A stretch of DNA of 64,000 bases from Prosthecodimorpha hirschii (GTDB taxonomy: Bacteria > Pseudomonadota > Alphaproteobacteria > Rhizobiales > Ancalomicrobiaceae), in assembly GCF_001305515.1 (NCBI RefSeq), contig NZ_LJYW01000001.1:1596320-1660319 (forward strand), written 5' to 3'. Below the pieces are notes generated by a model, which saw only the letters and a program-made list of their open reading frames with translations, was not told the DNA's origin and did no database searches. This document shows positions 36,131-44,482 of this stretch, one piece after another (within the stretch, counting starts at the first letter, position 1; each line of letters begins with the position of its first letter). The position numbers and the translations under genes were made by a program.

Positions 36131-37189
36131 TCACACCGCCTCCGCAGGCGGCAAGATCGAGACGGCGCCGGCATCCCAGCCGATCGCGATCCGATCGCCG
36201 GCCGGCACCTCGCCGGCGAAGCGGCGCGACCAGACCTCGTGGCCGCCGTCGAGCCGCAGCCGCAGGGCGACGATCTCGCCGAGATAGACCCGCTCGATCA
36301 CGCCCGCCTCGATGCCGCCCGCCGCGGCGCGGATCGCCTCCGGCCGAATGAGCGCCGAGGCGACGGCCCCGACCGCCAGCCCGGCCGCCGCGCGGCCTTC
36401 GATCGGCGCAGACAGCCCCGGCACGGCGAGCCGAGCCCTTCCGTCGGCGATCGCCTCGACGCGGCCCTCGATCAGGTTGGATTCGCCCAGGAAGCGGGCC
36501 ACGAAGGTGTCGACCGGGCGCTCGTAGAGGTCCGCGCCCGATCCGATCTGCACGATCCGCCCGCCGCGCATGACCGCGATCCGGTCGGACATGACCAGCG
36601 CCTCCTCCTGGTCGTGCGTCACGTAGATCGAGGTGCGCGGCCGGGCGAGATGCAGGCGGCGGATCTCAAGCTGCACCTCCTTGCGCAGCTGGCGGTCGAG
36701 CGCGCCGAGCGGCTCGTCCATCAGCAGGATGGCCGGCTCGATCACCATGGCGCGGGCGAGCGCGACGCGCTGCTGCTGGCCGCCGGACAGCTGCCGGATG
36801 GCGCGCCCGCCATAGCCCTCCAGGCGGACGAGGCGCAGGGCCTCGTCGACCCGCCGACTGAGTTCGGCCCGCGGCACGTTGCGCACCTTGAGCCCGTAGG
36901 CGACGTTCTCGGCGACCGTCATATGCGGAAAGAGCGCGTAGTTCTGGAACACCATGCCCATGTTGCGCAGGCGCGGCGGCGCCGCGGTCACGTCGCGCCC
37001 ATCGACGATCAGCCGGCCGGCGCTCGGCTCCAGATAGCCGGCGCAGATGTTGAGCAGCGTCGTCTTGCCGGACCCCGACGGCCCGAGCAGGGTCAGGAAC
37101 TCGCCCTGCGGGATGTCGAGGTCGGTCGGCAGCAGCGCGCGGACCGGGCCGAAATGGCGGGCGATGCCCTCGAAGCGGACGGTGCTCAT
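36131..37189 (-). CDS. spermidine/putrescine-type ABC transporter ATPase (PotA-like)
   Basis: A 352-residue ATPase with Walker A GPSGSGKTT near residue 38, signature LSGGQQQRVALARAMV, Walker B ILLMDEPLGALD and a C-terminal TOBE-type domain (about 270-350) typical of the PotA/CysA/MalK branch. The start overlaps the PotC-like stop by 4 bases. It powers uptake with the two permeases at 37186-38807. Confidence 0.92.
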   Translation of the reverse strand: MSTVRFEGIARHFGPVRALLPTDLDIPQGEFLTLLGPSGSGKTTLLNICAGYLEPSAGRLIVDGRDVTAAPPRLRNMGMVFQNYALFPHMTVAENVAYGLKVRNVPRAELSRRVDEALRLVRLEGYGGRAIRQLSGGQQQRVALARAMVIEPAILLMDEPLGALDRQLRKEVQLEIRRLHLARPRTSIYVTHDQEEALVMSDRIAVMRGGRIVQIGSGADLYERPVDTFVARFLGESNLIEGRVEAIADGRARLAVPGLSAPIEGRAAAGLAVGAVASALIRPEAIRAAAGGIEAGVIERVYLGEIVALRLRLDGGHEVWSRRFAGEVPAGDRIAIGWDAGAVSILPPAEAV

Positions 37190-37962
37190 GTGGCGGCCCT
37201 TTTTGTCATCAGCCGGCTGACCAGGGCAGCGAGCAGGGCGAGCGTCAGCATGATGGTCGCCGCGACGGCGACGAGCGGCGTGTATTCCACCCGGATCTCC
37301 TCCCAGATGCGCACCGGCAGGGTCTTCACCGTCGGTCCGGACAGGAAGATCGACAGGACGACCTCGTCGAACGAGGTCACGAAGGCGAAGACCGCGCCGC
37401 CGATGACGCCCGGCGCGATCAGCGGCAGCGTCACGGTGCGGAAGATGCGCCAGGGTCCGGCACCGAGCCCGGCCGCGGCCAGGAGCAGGCGCCGGTCGAG
37501 CCCGCCGAGCGAGACGCCGACATTGAGCACCACATAGGGCAGCGCCAGCATGGTATGGGCAAGCACCAGGGCGGTCAGGGTTCCGACCAGCCCGGCCGCC
37601 CGCGCCATGGCGTAGAGCGCCACCGCGATCACGATCACCGGCGTCACCACCGGCCCCAGGAACAGGGCGCCGAACAAGAGCTTCAGGCGCGGACCGCAGC
37701 GGTCGATGCCGAGGGCGGCGGCCGTGCCGGCGAGCGCCGCGACGACCGTCGTCAGGCCGGCGACCTGCAGGCTGGTCACCAGCGTGCGGCGCCAGCTGGC
37801 ATCGGCCGCGAAGGCCGTCCACCAGCGCAGCGACCAGGCGTCCGGCGGCAGCTTGATGAAGCTCTGCGCGCTGAAGGCGGCCGGCACCACCGCCATGATC
37901 GGCAGCACCAGATAGGCCGCCGTCAGGGCGACGAAGCCGTAGAGCCAGACGCGCCCGCTCAT
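37186..37962 (-). CDS. polyamine-type ABC transporter permease (PotC-like)
   Basis: A 258-residue permease with about six membrane segments and the docking loop near LAAAGLGAGPWRIFRTVTLP (residues 157-176). Coupled by ATGA overlaps to both the PotB-like permease and the PotA-like ATPase. Confidence 0.92.
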   Translation of the reverse strand: MSGRVWLYGFVALTAAYLVLPIMAVVPAAFSAQSFIKLPPDAWSLRWWTAFAADASWRRTLVTSLQVAGLTTVVAALAGTAAALGIDRCGPRLKLLFGALFLGPVVTPVIVIAVALYAMARAAGLVGTLTALVLAHTMLALPYVVLNVGVSLGGLDRRLLLAAAGLGAGPWRIFRTVTLPLIAPGVIGGAVFAFVTSFDEVVLSIFLSGPTVKTLPVRIWEEIRVEYTPLVAVAATIMLTLALLAALVSRLMTKRAAT

Positions 37963-38807
37963 CGGTGCGCCTCCGCGATCGCGCGCACCGAGACGAAGCG
38001 CCCGGCCAGGCCGACGACGATCAGCGCGGCGACCATGAGGACCATCGAGGCGGCCGCCGCCAGCGGCCAGTCCAGCCGCTCGTTGACGAGGCTGTCGATC
38101 AGCATCGACAGGGTCATGCTGGCCGGCCCGCCGAGCAGCGCCGGGGTGATGAAGAAGCCGAGCGCGAGCAGGAAGACGAAGGTCGCCGCGGTCGCGACGC
38201 CGCGCATCGAGAGCGGCAGCAGGACCGACAGGAAGGTGCGCAGCCGAGAGGCGCCGAGCCCCTCGCTCGCCCGGATCAGCGCCGGATCGATGCGGAGCAC
38301 CGCAGCATAGATCGGCAGCACCGCATAGGGCAGCAGCACCTGGACCATGCCGATCAGCACGCCGGTGCGGTTGAAGAGCAGCGACAGGGGTTGGTCGATC
38401 AGGCCCGAGCCGACCAGCGCGCGGTTAATCGGCCCGTTGCGCTCCAGGAGCAGCATCCACGAGAAGGTCCTGACCAGGACGCTGATCCAGAGCGGGAACA
38501 GGACGCAGGCGAACAGCAGCGTCCGCCAGGCCGGGCCGATCCGGGTCAGCGCGAAGGCGGTCGGATAGGCGATCGCGATCGCCACCACGGTCACGGTCGC
38601 GGAGACCACGAAGGTGTTGACGAAGACATGGCGGTAGATCGGGTCGCCGAGGACTTCGAGATAGGTCGCCATCGGGCCGGCCTTGGCCTCGAAGCTCATG
38701 GCGAAGAGGCGGACGAGCGGGGCCAGGAAGACGATCGCGACGACCAGCAGGGCCGGCGCCATCAGCGCCGCCGCCGCTCCTTTCGAGGTCCCGCCCGCGC
38801 CGCTCAT
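37959..38807 (-). CDS. polyamine-type ABC transporter permease (PotB-like)
   Basis: A 282-residue permease. The first membrane segment is at about residues 12-32, and the docking loop is in RASEGLGASRLRTFLSVLLP near residue 193. The start at 38807 overlaps the stop of the upstream FAD-enzyme gene (ATGA); an upstream in-frame extension lies inside that gene and is rejected. Confidence 0.92.
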   Translation of the reverse strand: MSGAGGTSKGAAAALMAPALLVVAIVFLAPLVRLFAMSFEAKAGPMATYLEVLGDPIYRHVFVNTFVVSATVTVVAIAIAYPTAFALTRIGPAWRTLLFACVLFPLWISVLVRTFSWMLLLERNGPINRALVGSGLIDQPLSLLFNRTGVLIGMVQVLLPYAVLPIYAAVLRIDPALIRASEGLGASRLRTFLSVLLPLSMRGVATAATFVFLLALGFFITPALLGGPASMTLSMLIDSLVNERLDWPLAAAASMVLMVAALIVVGLAGRFVSVRAIAEAHR

Positions 38808-40387
38808 TTGCCGAGATCCTTCAGGATCTCGCGCGCCGCATTGTGGCCGACCACCGCGCCGACGCCGCCGCCCGGATGGGCCGAGGCGCCGCACTGGTAG
38901 AGCCCGGCGATCGGGCTGCGATAGTCGGCATAGTGCGGCGCGGGCCGCGACCAGAACAGCTGGTCGATCTGCAGTTCGCCGTGGAAGATGTGGCCGTGCG
39001 GCGAGCCGATGATCCGCTCGATGTCGGGCGGGGTCAGCACCTGCATGCCGATGATGCCGTCCGAGAAGCCGGGCGCATGCTCGTCGACCACGCGCAGCGC
39101 GTTGCGGACGAACTCGTCCTTGCGCGTCTCCCAGTCGCCCTCGGCGAGCTTATAGGGGGCGTGGCCGCCGAACAGGTGGACGACATGCTTGCCGGGCGGA
39201 GCGACGGTCTTGTCGACGAAGCTCGGCGTCACCGGGGTGATGAAGGGATCGGCCGACCAGCGCCCGTACTTGGCGTCGTCATAGGCCTTCTCGAGATATT
39301 CGATGGTCGGCCCGATATGGGTGTAGCTCGGATACTCGAAGCCGCAGACGGCGGGATCGAAGGCGGTGTATTGCGGCAGGCGTTCACAGGCGATGTTGAT
39401 CTTGAAGGCGCCCGAATAGGTCCGGTAGCTCTCGACATCGCGCACGAATTCGGACGGCAGCGCGGATTTCGGCAGGAACTTCAGGAAGGTCAGCTTGGCG
39501 GAGACGTTGCTGGCGACGATGCCGGCCTCGTAGCGGGTGCCGTCGGCAAGCGTGACGCCGGTCGCCCTTCCGTTCGCCGTGTCGATCGCCACCACCTCGG
39601 CCTCGGTGCGGATCTCCAGCCCCTTCTCGCGCCCAGAAGCCGCGATCGCCTGCGTGATCGTGCCCATGCCGCCGCGCACGAAGCCCCAGCCGCCGGCGCC
39701 GGCATGCTCGCCCATGACGTGATGGGTGATCACGTAGGCGGAGCCGGGGCTTTTTGGTCCGGCCAAAGTGCCGATGCCGCAATAGTAGGCCAGGACCGCC
39801 TTCACCTCGGAGGACTCGAACCACTCCGACAGATAGTCGTCCGCACTCATCGTGAAGAGGTCGATCAGCCGGAACAGCTTGCCGCCGACCTTGCGGTATT
39901 TCCACAGGAACGAGGCCGTCTGCTTGAACGACTTCCAGTCCCGGCAGGTCGGATCCGGCGGCGTGTCGAGCAGGATCTTGCGGACGATGGCGACCGATTC
40001 CATCAGATATTTGTCGAATTCCGGATAGATCTCCGCATCCTTGCGGGAGAAGCGCGCGAAGCTCTTCTGCGTCTTCTCCATCGAATCGCTGAACAGGATG
40101 TGGTTGCCGCCCGGTAGAGGCCCGAACATGTCGGAGGCCGGCAGCACCTCGAAGCCGAAGCGCCGGAGCTCCAGATCGGCGATGACCTTCGGATGCAGCA
40201 GGCTCATCAGGTAGCTGAAGACCGAGAACTTGAAGCCCGGGATGATCTCCTCGGTCACCGCGGCGCCGCCGATGACCGGGCGTCGTTCGAGCACCAGCGT
40301 CTTCAGCCCGGCGCGGGCGAGGTAGCTGGCGCAGGTCAGTCCGTTGTGTCCCGCGCCGATCACGATCGCGTCGTAGCGTGCCGCCAT
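38804..40387 (-). CDS. FAD-dependent oxidoreductase of the phytoene-desaturase/PYROXD2-like family
   Basis: A 527-residue flavoprotein. The N-terminal dinucleotide fold is DAIVIGAGHNGLTCASYLARAG, with VLERRPVIGGAAVTEE following. Near the C-terminus, GLYQCGASAHPGGGVGAVVGHNAA is the second FAD-contacting motif typical of the CrtI/PYROXD2 branch. The reaction is unknown. Being first in the operon of a polyamine-type importer suggests an amine or amide substrate, not a carotenoid. No other carotenoid gene is in the window. It is divergent from an XRE-cupin regulator gene. Confidence 0.88.
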   Translation of the reverse strand: MAARYDAIVIGAGHNGLTCASYLARAGLKTLVLERRPVIGGAAVTEEIIPGFKFSVFSYLMSLLHPKVIADLELRRFGFEVLPASDMFGPLPGGNHILFSDSMEKTQKSFARFSRKDAEIYPEFDKYLMESVAIVRKILLDTPPDPTCRDWKSFKQTASFLWKYRKVGGKLFRLIDLFTMSADDYLSEWFESSEVKAVLAYYCGIGTLAGPKSPGSAYVITHHVMGEHAGAGGWGFVRGGMGTITQAIAASGREKGLEIRTEAEVVAIDTANGRATGVTLADGTRYEAGIVASNVSAKLTFLKFLPKSALPSEFVRDVESYRTYSGAFKINIACERLPQYTAFDPAVCGFEYPSYTHIGPTIEYLEKAYDDAKYGRWSADPFITPVTPSFVDKTVAPPGKHVVHLFGGHAPYKLAEGDWETRKDEFVRNALRVVDEHAPGFSDGIIGMQVLTPPDIERIIGSPHGHIFHGELQIDQLFWSRPAPHYADYRSPIAGLYQCGASAHPGGGVGAVVGHNAAREILKDLGK

Positions 40388-40439
40388 GTGAGACCGCTCC
40401 CTGTCCGGTTTACAAATTAAGGGCTTCCCCCTACTATTT

Positions 40440-40473
40440 TTGTCAAGCTAAAAAAATGCGGTCATATTTTTAG
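40440..40473 (+). promoter_or_regulatory. promoter and overlapping operator of the XRE-cupin regulator gene
   Basis: TTGTCA (40440-40445) and CATATT (40463-40468) are spaced by 17 bases. An inverted repeat CTAAAAAAATG-cggt-CATATTTTTAG (40448-40473, 10 of 11 pairs matching) covers the spacer and -10, where a bound repressor would block RNA polymerase. On the minus strand a perfect TTGACA (40446-40441) may be the -35 of the divergent transport operon, though no well-spaced -10 is visible. Confidence 0.55.
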
Positions 40474-40485
40474 TGAGAGAAAATT

Positions 40486-41118
40486 ATGGAAGTCCCCAGA
40501 CTGCGCCGTGCGGGCCGTCCCGCGCCGACCGAATCGCTGCCCGAGGCCGCCCCGGCGGATCCGTCCGAACGGCGGATCGGCGGCGAGATCCGGACGCTCC
40601 GGAAGGCGCGCGGCTATACGCTGGCGGTGCTGGCGGAGAAGTGCGGCGTCTCCGTCGGCTATCTGAGCCTCATCGAACGGGACATGTCGACGCCGTCGAT
40701 CAACACCCTGCATGCGATCAGCCGTGCGCTCGGGGTCACCATCAGCTGGTTCTTCGATGCCGGCGAGGTCCCGGCGGAGGAACGCGACCTGGTCGTGCGC
40801 CGCAACCGCCGCCGCCGGCTCGACTACTCGGCCGGCATCGTCGACGAACTGCTGAGCCCCTCGCTGGCCGGGCAGTTGGAACTGCTGGCCAGCCGCTTCC
40901 CGCCCGGCTCGTCGTCCGGCGATGCGCCCTATTCGCATACCGGCGAGGAGGCCGGCGTGGTCCTGCGCGGCTCGCTCGAACTGTGGATCGACGGCAAGAT
41001 CTTCCTGCTCGAAGCCGGCGACAGCTTCGGCTTTCCGAGCCACCTGCCCCACCGCTACCGCAACCCCGGCAACGAGGAGGCGGAGGTGATCTGGGCCATC
41101 ACGCCGCCGAGCTACTGA
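40486..41118 (+). CDS. XRE-family regulator with C-terminal cupin domain (PuuR-like)
   Basis: A 210-residue regulator. The helix-turn-helix spans about residues 33-88 (RTLRKARGYTLAVLAEKCGVS, then GYLSLIERDMSTPSINTLHAIS), and a cupin sensor domain spans about 130-208 (HTGEEAGVVLRGSLELWI, then HLPHRYRNPG). This is the architecture of the putrescine regulator PuuR and relatives. It lies between a polyamine-type import operon (divergent) and a PuuB-like oxidase (8 bases downstream), so it probably represses both until an amine ligand binds. The N-terminal 30 residues are not conserved in the family. Confidence 0.9.
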   Translation: MEVPRLRRAGRPAPTESLPEAAPADPSERRIGGEIRTLRKARGYTLAVLAEKCGVSVGYLSLIERDMSTPSINTLHAISRALGVTISWFFDAGEVPAEERDLVVRRNRRRRLDYSAGIVDELLSPSLAGQLELLASRFPPGSSSGDAPYSHTGEEAGVVLRGSLELWIDGKIFLLEAGDSFGFPSHLPHRYRNPGNEEAEVIWAITPPSY

Positions 41119-41125
41119 AAGGCGC

Positions 41126-42421
41126 ATGACCGCCATGGCGAACCCGATTCCGGCCCGAAACGTCTGGGAAGAGACGGCCGTCCCGGCGCCGCCGCTGGCG
41201 CCGCTCGTCAATGACGGGGTCGCCGAAGTCCTGGTCGTCGGCGGCGGCTATCTCGGCCTGACCGCGGCGCTGCACCTCGCCGAGGCCGGCACCGACGCGA
41301 TCCTGCTCGATGCCGAGGCGCCGGGCTGGGGCGCCTCCGGGCGCAATGGCGGGCAGATCATCCCGGGCCTGAAATACGATCCGGGCGAGCTGGAGGCGAT
41401 GTTCGGCCCCGAGGTCGGCGCGCGCATCGGGCGTTTCGCCGGGGCGACCGCCGACGCCGTGTTCGGGCTGGTCGAACGCCATGGCCTCGCCTGCGAGGCC
41501 CGGCGCACGGCCTGGGTCCAGGCGCTCCATGCCGAGGCCGCGCTCGAACGGGCCCGGCGCCGCGCCGACGACTGGCAGCGGCGCGGTGCCCCGGTCGAAC
41601 TCCTCGACCGCGCCGGCGTCGCCGCGATCGCCGGGACCGACATCTATCGCGGCGCCTTCGTCGACCGGCGCGCCGGGGCGCTGCAGCCGCTCTCCTATGC
41701 CCGCGAACTGGCCCGCGTCGCGCTCGCCCACGGCGCGCGGCTCCATGCCGGCCAGCGCGTCACCGCCCTGGAGCGGCAGGGCCTCGGCTGGACGGCGACG
41801 ACCGCTCAAGGCCGCCGCATCCGCGCACAGCGCGTGATCGTCGCCACCAATGCCTATTCGGACCGCCTGGTGCCGGGCCTCGCGCCGTCGGTGGTCGCCG
41901 CCAACTCGCTGCAGATCGCGACGGCGCCGATCCCGCCCGCCCTGCGCCCGACGCTGCTGCCGGGCGGCGAGGTGCTGTCCGATACCCGCCGCATCATCCG
42001 CTACTGGCGGCTCGACGGCGAAGGCCGGCTGCTGCTCGGCGGCCGCGGTCCCTATCGCGAGCCGGGGCCGGAGGCCGACTGGGCGCATATCGTGCGCGAC
42101 CTGCGCAAGCTCTTTCCGGCGCTCGCCGGCATCCCGGTTACCCACCGCTGGGGCGGCCGGGTCGCGATCCATCCCGACTACATGCCGCGCCTGCACCGGC
42201 CGGAACCGGGGCTGACGGTCGCGATCGGCTGCCAGGGCCGCGGCATCGGCCTGCAGACCGCCATGGGCATCGAACTCGCCCGGCTCGACCGCGATCCGCG
42301 CGCCGAGCCGATCCTGCCGGTGACGCCGATCCGGCCGATCCCGTTCCACGCCTTCAAGGCGCTGGGCGTCACCGCCACCATCACGCTCTATCGCGCGCTC
42401 GATCGCCTCGGCATCGGGTGA
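41126..42421 (+). CDS. FAD-dependent amine oxidase, gamma-glutamylputrescine oxidase-like (PuuB/OrdL)
   Basis: A 431-residue DAO-family flavoprotein. An N-terminal segment NVWEETAVPAPPLAPL precedes the FAD fold EVLVVGGGYLGLTAALHLAEAG (about residues 34-55), followed by GASGRNGGQIIPGLKYD, the diagnostic PuuB/OrdL pattern. The C-terminal half has a HRWGGRVAIHPDYMPRL segment. It would oxidise a secondary or gamma-glutamylated amine to an aldehyde. It starts 8 bases after the regulator stop and is followed 21 bases later by enoyl-CoA hydratase. No gamma-glutamyl-polyamine synthetase (PuuA) is in the window. Confidence 0.87.
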   Translation: MTAMANPIPARNVWEETAVPAPPLAPLVNDGVAEVLVVGGGYLGLTAALHLAEAGTDAILLDAEAPGWGASGRNGGQIIPGLKYDPGELEAMFGPEVGARIGRFAGATADAVFGLVERHGLACEARRTAWVQALHAEAALERARRRADDWQRRGAPVELLDRAGVAAIAGTDIYRGAFVDRRAGALQPLSYARELARVALAHGARLHAGQRVTALERQGLGWTATTAQGRRIRAQRVIVATNAYSDRLVPGLAPSVVAANSLQIATAPIPPALRPTLLPGGEVLSDTRRIIRYWRLDGEGRLLLGGRGPYREPGPEADWAHIVRDLRKLFPALAGIPVTHRWGGRVAIHPDYMPRLHRPEPGLTVAIGCQGRGIGLQTAMGIELARLDRDPRAEPILPVTPIRPIPFHAFKALGVTATITLYRALDRLGIG

Positions 42422-42442
42422 TCCATCCCGGGAGGAAGACCC

Positions 42443-43258
42443 TTGACCTATGAGACCATCGAGGTCGACATCCGCGGCCGCATCGCCGTCCTGACCTTCA
42501 ACCGTCCGAAGGTGCTCAATGCCTTCGACGGCGTCCTGGTCGACGAGACCATGGGGGCGCTGAAGGCGCTCGGCGCCGACGACCGCATCCTGGCGATCGT
42601 GGTGCGCGGCAGCGGCCGCGCCTTCTCGGCCGGCTTCGACCTGAAGGCCGGCGCGGCCACCGCGGGCAGCCGCACCCTGCCGCACTGGCGGCGGATGCTG
42701 GAGGCCGATTTCGACTTCATCATGGGCTTCTGGGACTGCCCGAAGCCGACCATCGCGGCCGTGCACGGCTACTGCATCGGCGGCGCCTTCGAGCTGTCGC
42801 TCGCCTGCGACGTGACCGTCGCGGCCGCCTCGACGCGCTTCGGCGCCCCGGAGGTCAAGTTCGGCTCCGGCGCCGTCGCGCTTCTGCTGCCCTGGATCGC
42901 CGGCCCGAAGGCCGCCAAGGAATTGCTGCTGACCGGCGACGACCGGCTCGACGCCGCCCGCGCCCTGGCGCTCGGCATCGTCAATCACGTCGTCCCCGAC
43001 GGCGAGGAATTCGATCGGGCGATCGCCATCGCCGAGAGCATGGCGTCGGCGGCCCCGGCGGCGGTGCGGCTGACCAAGCTCGCCATCAACCGCAGCTTCG
43101 ATGCCATGGGGCTGCGCGCCGCGCTCGCCTCGGCACTGGAACTGGACATCTATATCGAGGGCTCGGGCGGCCCCGAACGCGCCGAGTTCGACCGCATCCG
43201 CCGCGAGCAGGGCCTCAAGGCCGCGCTGGAATGGCGCGACGCGCGCGCGGCCTCCTGA
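42443..43258 (+). CDS. enoyl-CoA hydratase/isomerase (crotonase family)
   Basis: A 271-residue crotonase. The oxyanion-hole segments are GSGRAFSAGFDLKAG (about residues 54-68) and HGYCIGGAFELSLACD (about 107-122). In place of the two crotonase glutamates, E at GAFELSL and E in GAPEVKFG are visible, so hydratase activity is plausible. The gene starts with TTG: GGAGG stands 7 bases upstream and no ATG fits. Together with the acyl-CoA dehydrogenase and acyl-CoA synthetase on the other side of the regulator it makes a short CoA pathway. Two strong hairpins terminate the transcript. Confidence 0.9.
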   Translation: MTYETIEVDIRGRIAVLTFNRPKVLNAFDGVLVDETMGALKALGADDRILAIVVRGSGRAFSAGFDLKAGAATAGSRTLPHWRRMLEADFDFIMGFWDCPKPTIAAVHGYCIGGAFELSLACDVTVAAASTRFGAPEVKFGSGAVALLLPWIAGPKAAKELLLTGDDRLDAARALALGIVNHVVPDGEEFDRAIAIAESMASAAPAAVRLTKLAINRSFDAMGLRAALASALELDIYIEGSGGPERAEFDRIRREQGLKAALEWRDARAAS

Positions 43259-43274
43259 GCGCAGACAAGGCAAA

Positions 43275-43311
43275 GCCCGGCCGGCACCCGGAGATCGGGC
43301 ACCGGCCGGGC
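43275..43311. terminator. GC-rich hairpin between convergent genes
   Basis: GCCCGGCCGG (43275-43284) and CCGGCCGGGC (43302-43311) form a perfect 10-bp stem; the intervening bases contain a further CCCG/CGGG pair. It lies just after the hydratase stop, where two transcription units converge. There is no clear T tract. Confidence 0.55.
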
Positions 43312-43333
43312 GATGACGGCATCGCAGGATGAT

Positions 43334-43365
43334 GCCCTCACGCGATCATCGGATCGCGTGAGGGC
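43334..43365. terminator. 14-bp perfect stem between convergent genes
   Basis: GCCCTCACGCGATC (43334-43347) pairs with GATCGCGTGAGGGC (43352-43365) around a 4-base loop. It lies 16 bases beyond the stop of the ring-cleaving-dioxygenase-like gene, so it probably serves as a terminator for one or both converging units. Confidence 0.65.
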
Positions 43366-43381
43366 TCCTTCGTCAGCGCCG

Positions 43382-44323
43382 TCAGACGGCTTCCGGCGTC
43401 AGGTCCGGCAGCACCGCCTCGATCCGGGTGCGCTGGCGCTCCAGCCCGGCCGGCAGCTTCAGGGCGGTGCCGAGCGCATCGACCGGTTCGTCGACGGCGA
43501 AGCCGGGCTGATCGGTCGCGATCTCGAACAGCACGCCGCCGGGCTCGCGGAAATAGACCGAGCGGAAGTAGTTGCGGTCGCGCTGCTCGGTGGTGCGGAT
43601 GCCGTGGTTCTCGGCGAGCCGCGCCACCATCGCCTCCTGCTCGGCATCGTCCGCCGCCCGGAAGGCGACGTGATGCACCGAGCCGCCACCCGGCCGGGCC
43701 GGCAGGAACCCGCCGACGGCCTTCAGGTCGACGATGCCGCCCTGCACGGCCCCGGGCGCGATGGTGCGCGTCAGGTTGCCCTCCTGGCCGCCGGCCTCGA
43801 AGCCGAGCACGTCGGTCAGGATGGCGGCGGTCGGCTCGCTGCGATCGAGCAGCAGCGTCACGCCGTGAAAGCCGCGCAGGGCGTGTTCAGCCGGCACCTC
43901 GGACCCGTCCCAGGCCGGTTCAGCCTCCGCACCCGGCACCGCGACGAGCGCCAGGCGCATGCCGTCGGGATCGCGGAACGGCAGCACCGTCTCGCCGAAG
44001 CGCTTCTCCGGCGCCTCGTGCGGCACGCCGGCCTCGATGAAGCGCTGCGTCCACCAGCCGAGCGAACGCGCCGGGATGCGGTAGGCGGTCTCCTGGGTCT
44101 CGCCGAGGCCGAGCCGGCCCGGCGCCACATTGGCCCAGGGGAAGAAGGTCAGGATCGTGCCGGGCCGGCCGACCGTGTCGCCGAAATAGAAGTGATAGGT
44201 GCCGGGATCGTCGAAATTGACGGTCTTCTTGACCAGCCGCTGGCCGAGCACGCGGGTGTAGAAATCGAGATTGCGACGCGCCGGGCCGGCGATGGCGGTG
44301 ACGTGATGGATGCCGTGTGTCAT
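43382..44323 (-). CDS. ring-cleaving-dioxygenase-like VOC protein
   Basis: A 313-residue protein of two vicinal-oxygen-chelate halves. Likely metal ligands are a histidine in HGIHHVTAIAG (residues 3-13), a histidine in GGSVHHVAF near 218, and a glutamate in VLFEIATD near 270. The RNLDFYTRVLGQRLVKKTVNFDD segment is diagnostic of the MhqO/LinE-like group acting on hydroquinones or catechols. AAGGAGG stands 10 bases before the ATG, a strong ribosome site. It is divergent from a LysR gene and is likely induced by quinone or aromatic stress. The exact aromatic substrate cannot be told. Confidence 0.87.
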   Translation of the reverse strand: MTHGIHHVTAIAGPARRNLDFYTRVLGQRLVKKTVNFDDPGTYHFYFGDTVGRPGTILTFFPWANVAPGRLGLGETQETAYRIPARSLGWWTQRFIEAGVPHEAPEKRFGETVLPFRDPDGMRLALVAVPGAEAEPAWDGSEVPAEHALRGFHGVTLLLDRSEPTAAILTDVLGFEAGGQEGNLTRTIAPGAVQGGIVDLKAVGGFLPARPGGGSVHHVAFRAADDAEQEAMVARLAENHGIRTTEQRDRNYFRSVYFREPGGVLFEIATDQPGFAVDEPVDALGTALKLPAGLERQRTRIEAVLPDLTPEAV

Positions 44324-44409
44324 GGCGGAACCTCCTTGCCCCGGCCAGAACCGGGGGCCTTGATGGCTCCACAGATAGGCATCCCGAGCCCTCGGCGCAT
44401 GCGCTTTCG

Positions 44410-44456
44410 ATTGCACGGATGCAATGATATGATCGCCTCTCGGCAATCCATATTGC
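44410..44456. promoter_or_regulatory. paired inverted repeats in the divergent LysR / dioxygenase control region
   Basis: ATTGCA-N4-TGCAAT (44410-44425) and GCAAT-N4-ATTGC (44443-44456) share the same half-site in opposite orientation, with dyad centres about 32 bp (three helical turns) apart. They lie between starts at 44323 (minus) and 44483 (plus). Two such sites are usual for LysR regulators. Confidence 0.55.
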
Positions 44457-44482
44457 ACCACGGAAACCACGGGAGTGCGATC

